NCBI RefSeq assembly: GCF_026262505.1
Contig: NC_067207.1
Coordinates: 2,984,252-3,048,251, forward strand
DNA length: 64,000 bases
DNA from: Trichomonas vaginalis G3
Taxonomy: Eukaryota > Parabasalia > Trichomonadida > Trichomonadidae
Reading direction: 5' to 3'
The position numbers and the translations under genes are program-made. Below, in pieces: positions 63,001-64,000 of this stretch. The notes beneath the pieces were generated by a model. The model saw only the letters and a list, made by a program, of their open reading frames with translations. It did not search any database and was not told the DNA's origin. Within the stretch, counting starts at the first letter, position 1. Every line of letters begins with the position of its first letter.

Positions 63001-63937
63001 TTCAGGATGCACATCACTCATCACATTCACATCGACAACATTGATTGAAATCGGTCCTAATGCATTCGATAACTGTCATCATATGGAGACATTCAATGTT
63101 CCATCTTGGACGATGAACACCATATATGATGGAACATTCCGCAACTGTTACAATCTCATGCATATCCCAGATACATCTTCAGTCAACACAGTTGGGAAAG
63201 AATCATTCATGAATTGTCGCAGCTTAGAATCATTCAACACGAACAACTTGGTAACAGTTCAAGATCGTGCATTCAAAGGATGCACAAATCTCAAGATTAG
63301 CAGCACAAACATCATCAAGACAATCGGACGTGAATCATTCATGCTGTGTTCATCAATCACGACATTCAACTTCCCTTCATGCACACGTCTTGATGAATCA
63401 TCATTCGAATCATGCAACATCAGCGGCACATTAACATTGAAGAAAACATTCCAATCTATTCCACAAAATTCTTTCAGAAACAACAAGATTTCAAAATTAA
63501 TCATTAGTGGTTGTAATATTGAAAATGGAGCATTTTCTGATAATGATAAATTGGAAATTTTAGTTTTACAAAAAATTTCTTCGCGGGATCATTCTTTTTT
63601 CAATTCACCTAATATTAAATCGATTTATCTTCATGGAATGAACTTTTTATATGAAGGTACATTTGATTTGATTCATGCATGTGTATATTATAATGGAACA
63701 AAAGATTATTCGCATGATACAACAATCAGAATCATTCAAAGAGTCACTATCACTATCTTCGTTACAGAACAATATGTTTATAAGACATTTTGTAATCTTA
63801 ACATCACACGACTAGAGAGCACTTCTATTTGTCCAATTTTCATTCCATACTTATTCCATTGCTCAAAAGACTGTTCATCATATCATTATTTCTATCAATC
63901 TATTCATCTGACTAGTTTATTACTTGGTCTTACATAG
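60017..63937 (+). CDS. BspA-like leucine-rich repeat (LRR_5) surface-type protein
   Basis: 1,306 residues from the ATG at 60017; an upstream in-frame TTG is ignored. Nearly the whole length is a TpLRR/LRR_5 array of about fifty units of 22-24 residues (pattern AFxNCxxLxxINxxxVxxIGxx), for example YAFYGCFRLISINCSKLKKI and AFNGCTSLKSINLPMLASIS. The BspA-like family is the largest surface family in T. vaginalis and is linked to adhesion. There is no clear signal peptide. The C-terminus (after about 1230) lacks the usual hydrophobic membrane segment with short tail and ends in a low-complexity Tyr/Ser/Leu stretch, so it may be soluble or have lost its proper end by a late frameshift. Confidence 0.9.
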   Translation: MSLFKFDFGIVYSNHHSLHGSETLIGDGFYEISGDGEVPDFSGRSEFKAVKISGTFTSYRSGCFSHCPNLNKIHVTAPIEYIDKNMFSNSPITELICDQCVRIGEREAFSMLTTLKKVEFPILKTLNEKCFWNCINLEEAIFPFVNKVTGSDSSYCFGNCYNLKNIQLPSIQTLLSRDFQNCESLIEINFPKLETALEFPFIGCTRLRNINCPLLRLARNGMFSGCSSLIEINLPLLETATGPNKFSNCDNIELINIPLITIIRESDFYNCKKLKNLTFGNNFTEIQSYAFYGCFRLISINCSKLKKIESYSFMNCISLFSIEFNELEYIGEFAFKKCTNLTSVKGNKVGIIYRIAFSECTNLEDFNVTHVFEVCEDTFEYCINLKKINLSLIRYAAEKLFYHCHSLTNINIPSINQINGRAFVNCISLEYIDVGETSIISLVAFYNCTNLKYIYGNNIQKIEQYAFWNCQKLQYINASKVYEVGNDAFTNCYSLLSFNSIINSSLGQNAFIGCRSLVNFSAISIPIIGICCFKECINLEIFDVRGVNIIYERGFCNCQKLKKFDSSQVFQIGPVSFYQCYMLQSFNSILNTSLPNYAFAFCKRLKNFTGISIPEIYQNCFQNCYDLESLNVNEINVIKDAAFTNCNKLRHLNASKVYFVGSGAFEGCKSLETFYSSINTSLPADSFKSCISLVNFSAISIDSIGETCFINCENLERVLASSILVIDKSAFYNCKKLIFINSENVFRLGTHAFYQCHSLLAFRSVLNTSLAYNTFIGCYSLTIFSGLIIPSIGSSCFEGCSSLQQFDAHGITTIDGRAFCNCQQLTSIDASNVYQVGDKVFVNCYSLRFFDSIINTSLREYTFTSCLSLERFSAISVPEIGVGCFKSCKNLECVLCQNITVLGDSAFYGCLRLADIDTFNVKILGYLPFERCLSLKNFNSSFITEIPQNSFKDCIGMIEVNSSRVTNIGSNAFNGCTSLKSINLPMLASISDSSFSGCTSLITFTSTTLIEIGPNAFDNCHHMETFNVPSWTMNTIYDGTFRNCYNLMHIPDTSSVNTVGKESFMNCRSLESFNTNNLVTVQDRAFKGCTNLKISSTNIIKTIGRESFMLCSSITTFNFPSCTRLDESSFESCNISGTLTLKKTFQSIPQNSFRNNKISKLIISGCNIENGAFSDNDKLEILVLQKISSRDHSFFNSPNIKSIYLHGMNFLYEGTFDLIHACVYYNGTKDYSHDTTIRIIQRVTITIFVTEQYVYKTFCNLNITRLESTSICPIFIPYLFHCSKDCSSYHYFYQSIHLTSLLLGLT

Positions 63938-64000
63938 TAAACACATTTTAACATATTATAAGTTCATCTTTTTTGTTTAAGTGTGCCCTGTAGTCTGTAA

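Overview
The window is nuclear DNA of a trichomonad parabasalid, most likely Trichomonas vaginalis or a close relative. The reasons are: AT-rich, apparently intronless genes; a TCAYTW-type initiator a few bases upstream of many start codons; stop codons commonly read as TAAA (the reported trichomonad poly(A) signal); a BspA-like leucine-rich repeat surface protein; a DUF3447-type ankyrin fragment; a BTB plus discoidin-like gene; a very large receptor-like nucleotide cyclase relic; and many terminal-inverted-repeat DNA transposons. The species call is inference from these traits.

Region 1 (1-23,430) is ordinary gene-dense DNA. It holds a partial alpha-solenoid protein, a DYRK-like pseudokinase, a C2H2 zinc-finger protein, cyclophilin, a flagellar PG-rich (STPG/SHIPPO) repeat protein, a NAA35/Mak10-like NatC subunit, an LRR protein, profilin, a divergent histone H4/H3 pair, a long coiled-coil protein and an SNM1/Pso2-like nuclease. 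One 1.5-kb non-autonomous transposon (17,053-18,542) interrupts the intergenic DNA.

Region 2 (23,189-32,148) is a decayed tandem array. The 5' end of the SNM1 gene and a neighbouring discoidin-like ORF were duplicated together about four times. GC-rich hairpins follow, then a 2.2-kb TIR element that carries a 32-bp satellite inside it.

Region 3 (32,149-38,679) is one 2,176-codon TOR-like PIKK whose kinase core has lost its catalytic and metal-binding motifs.

Region 4 (38,748-55,108) is a nested-insertion locus. It contains a mariner-like element, a 0.73-kb palindrome carrying two opposed tRNA-Phe genes, and a surface-protein pseudogene split by a TTAA-flanked element. That element holds a copy of the satellite element, which in turn holds 9.3 kb of other genome: a truncated CK1 gene, a BTB/discoidin gene and a broken cyclase gene.

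Region 5 (55,305-63,937) has an ARM-repeat protein, a 2.9-kb Mutator-like element with elaborate subterminal hairpins (including a perfect three-way junction), and a 1,306-residue BspA-like protein. Host genes here do not form operons; each appears to have its own initiator.
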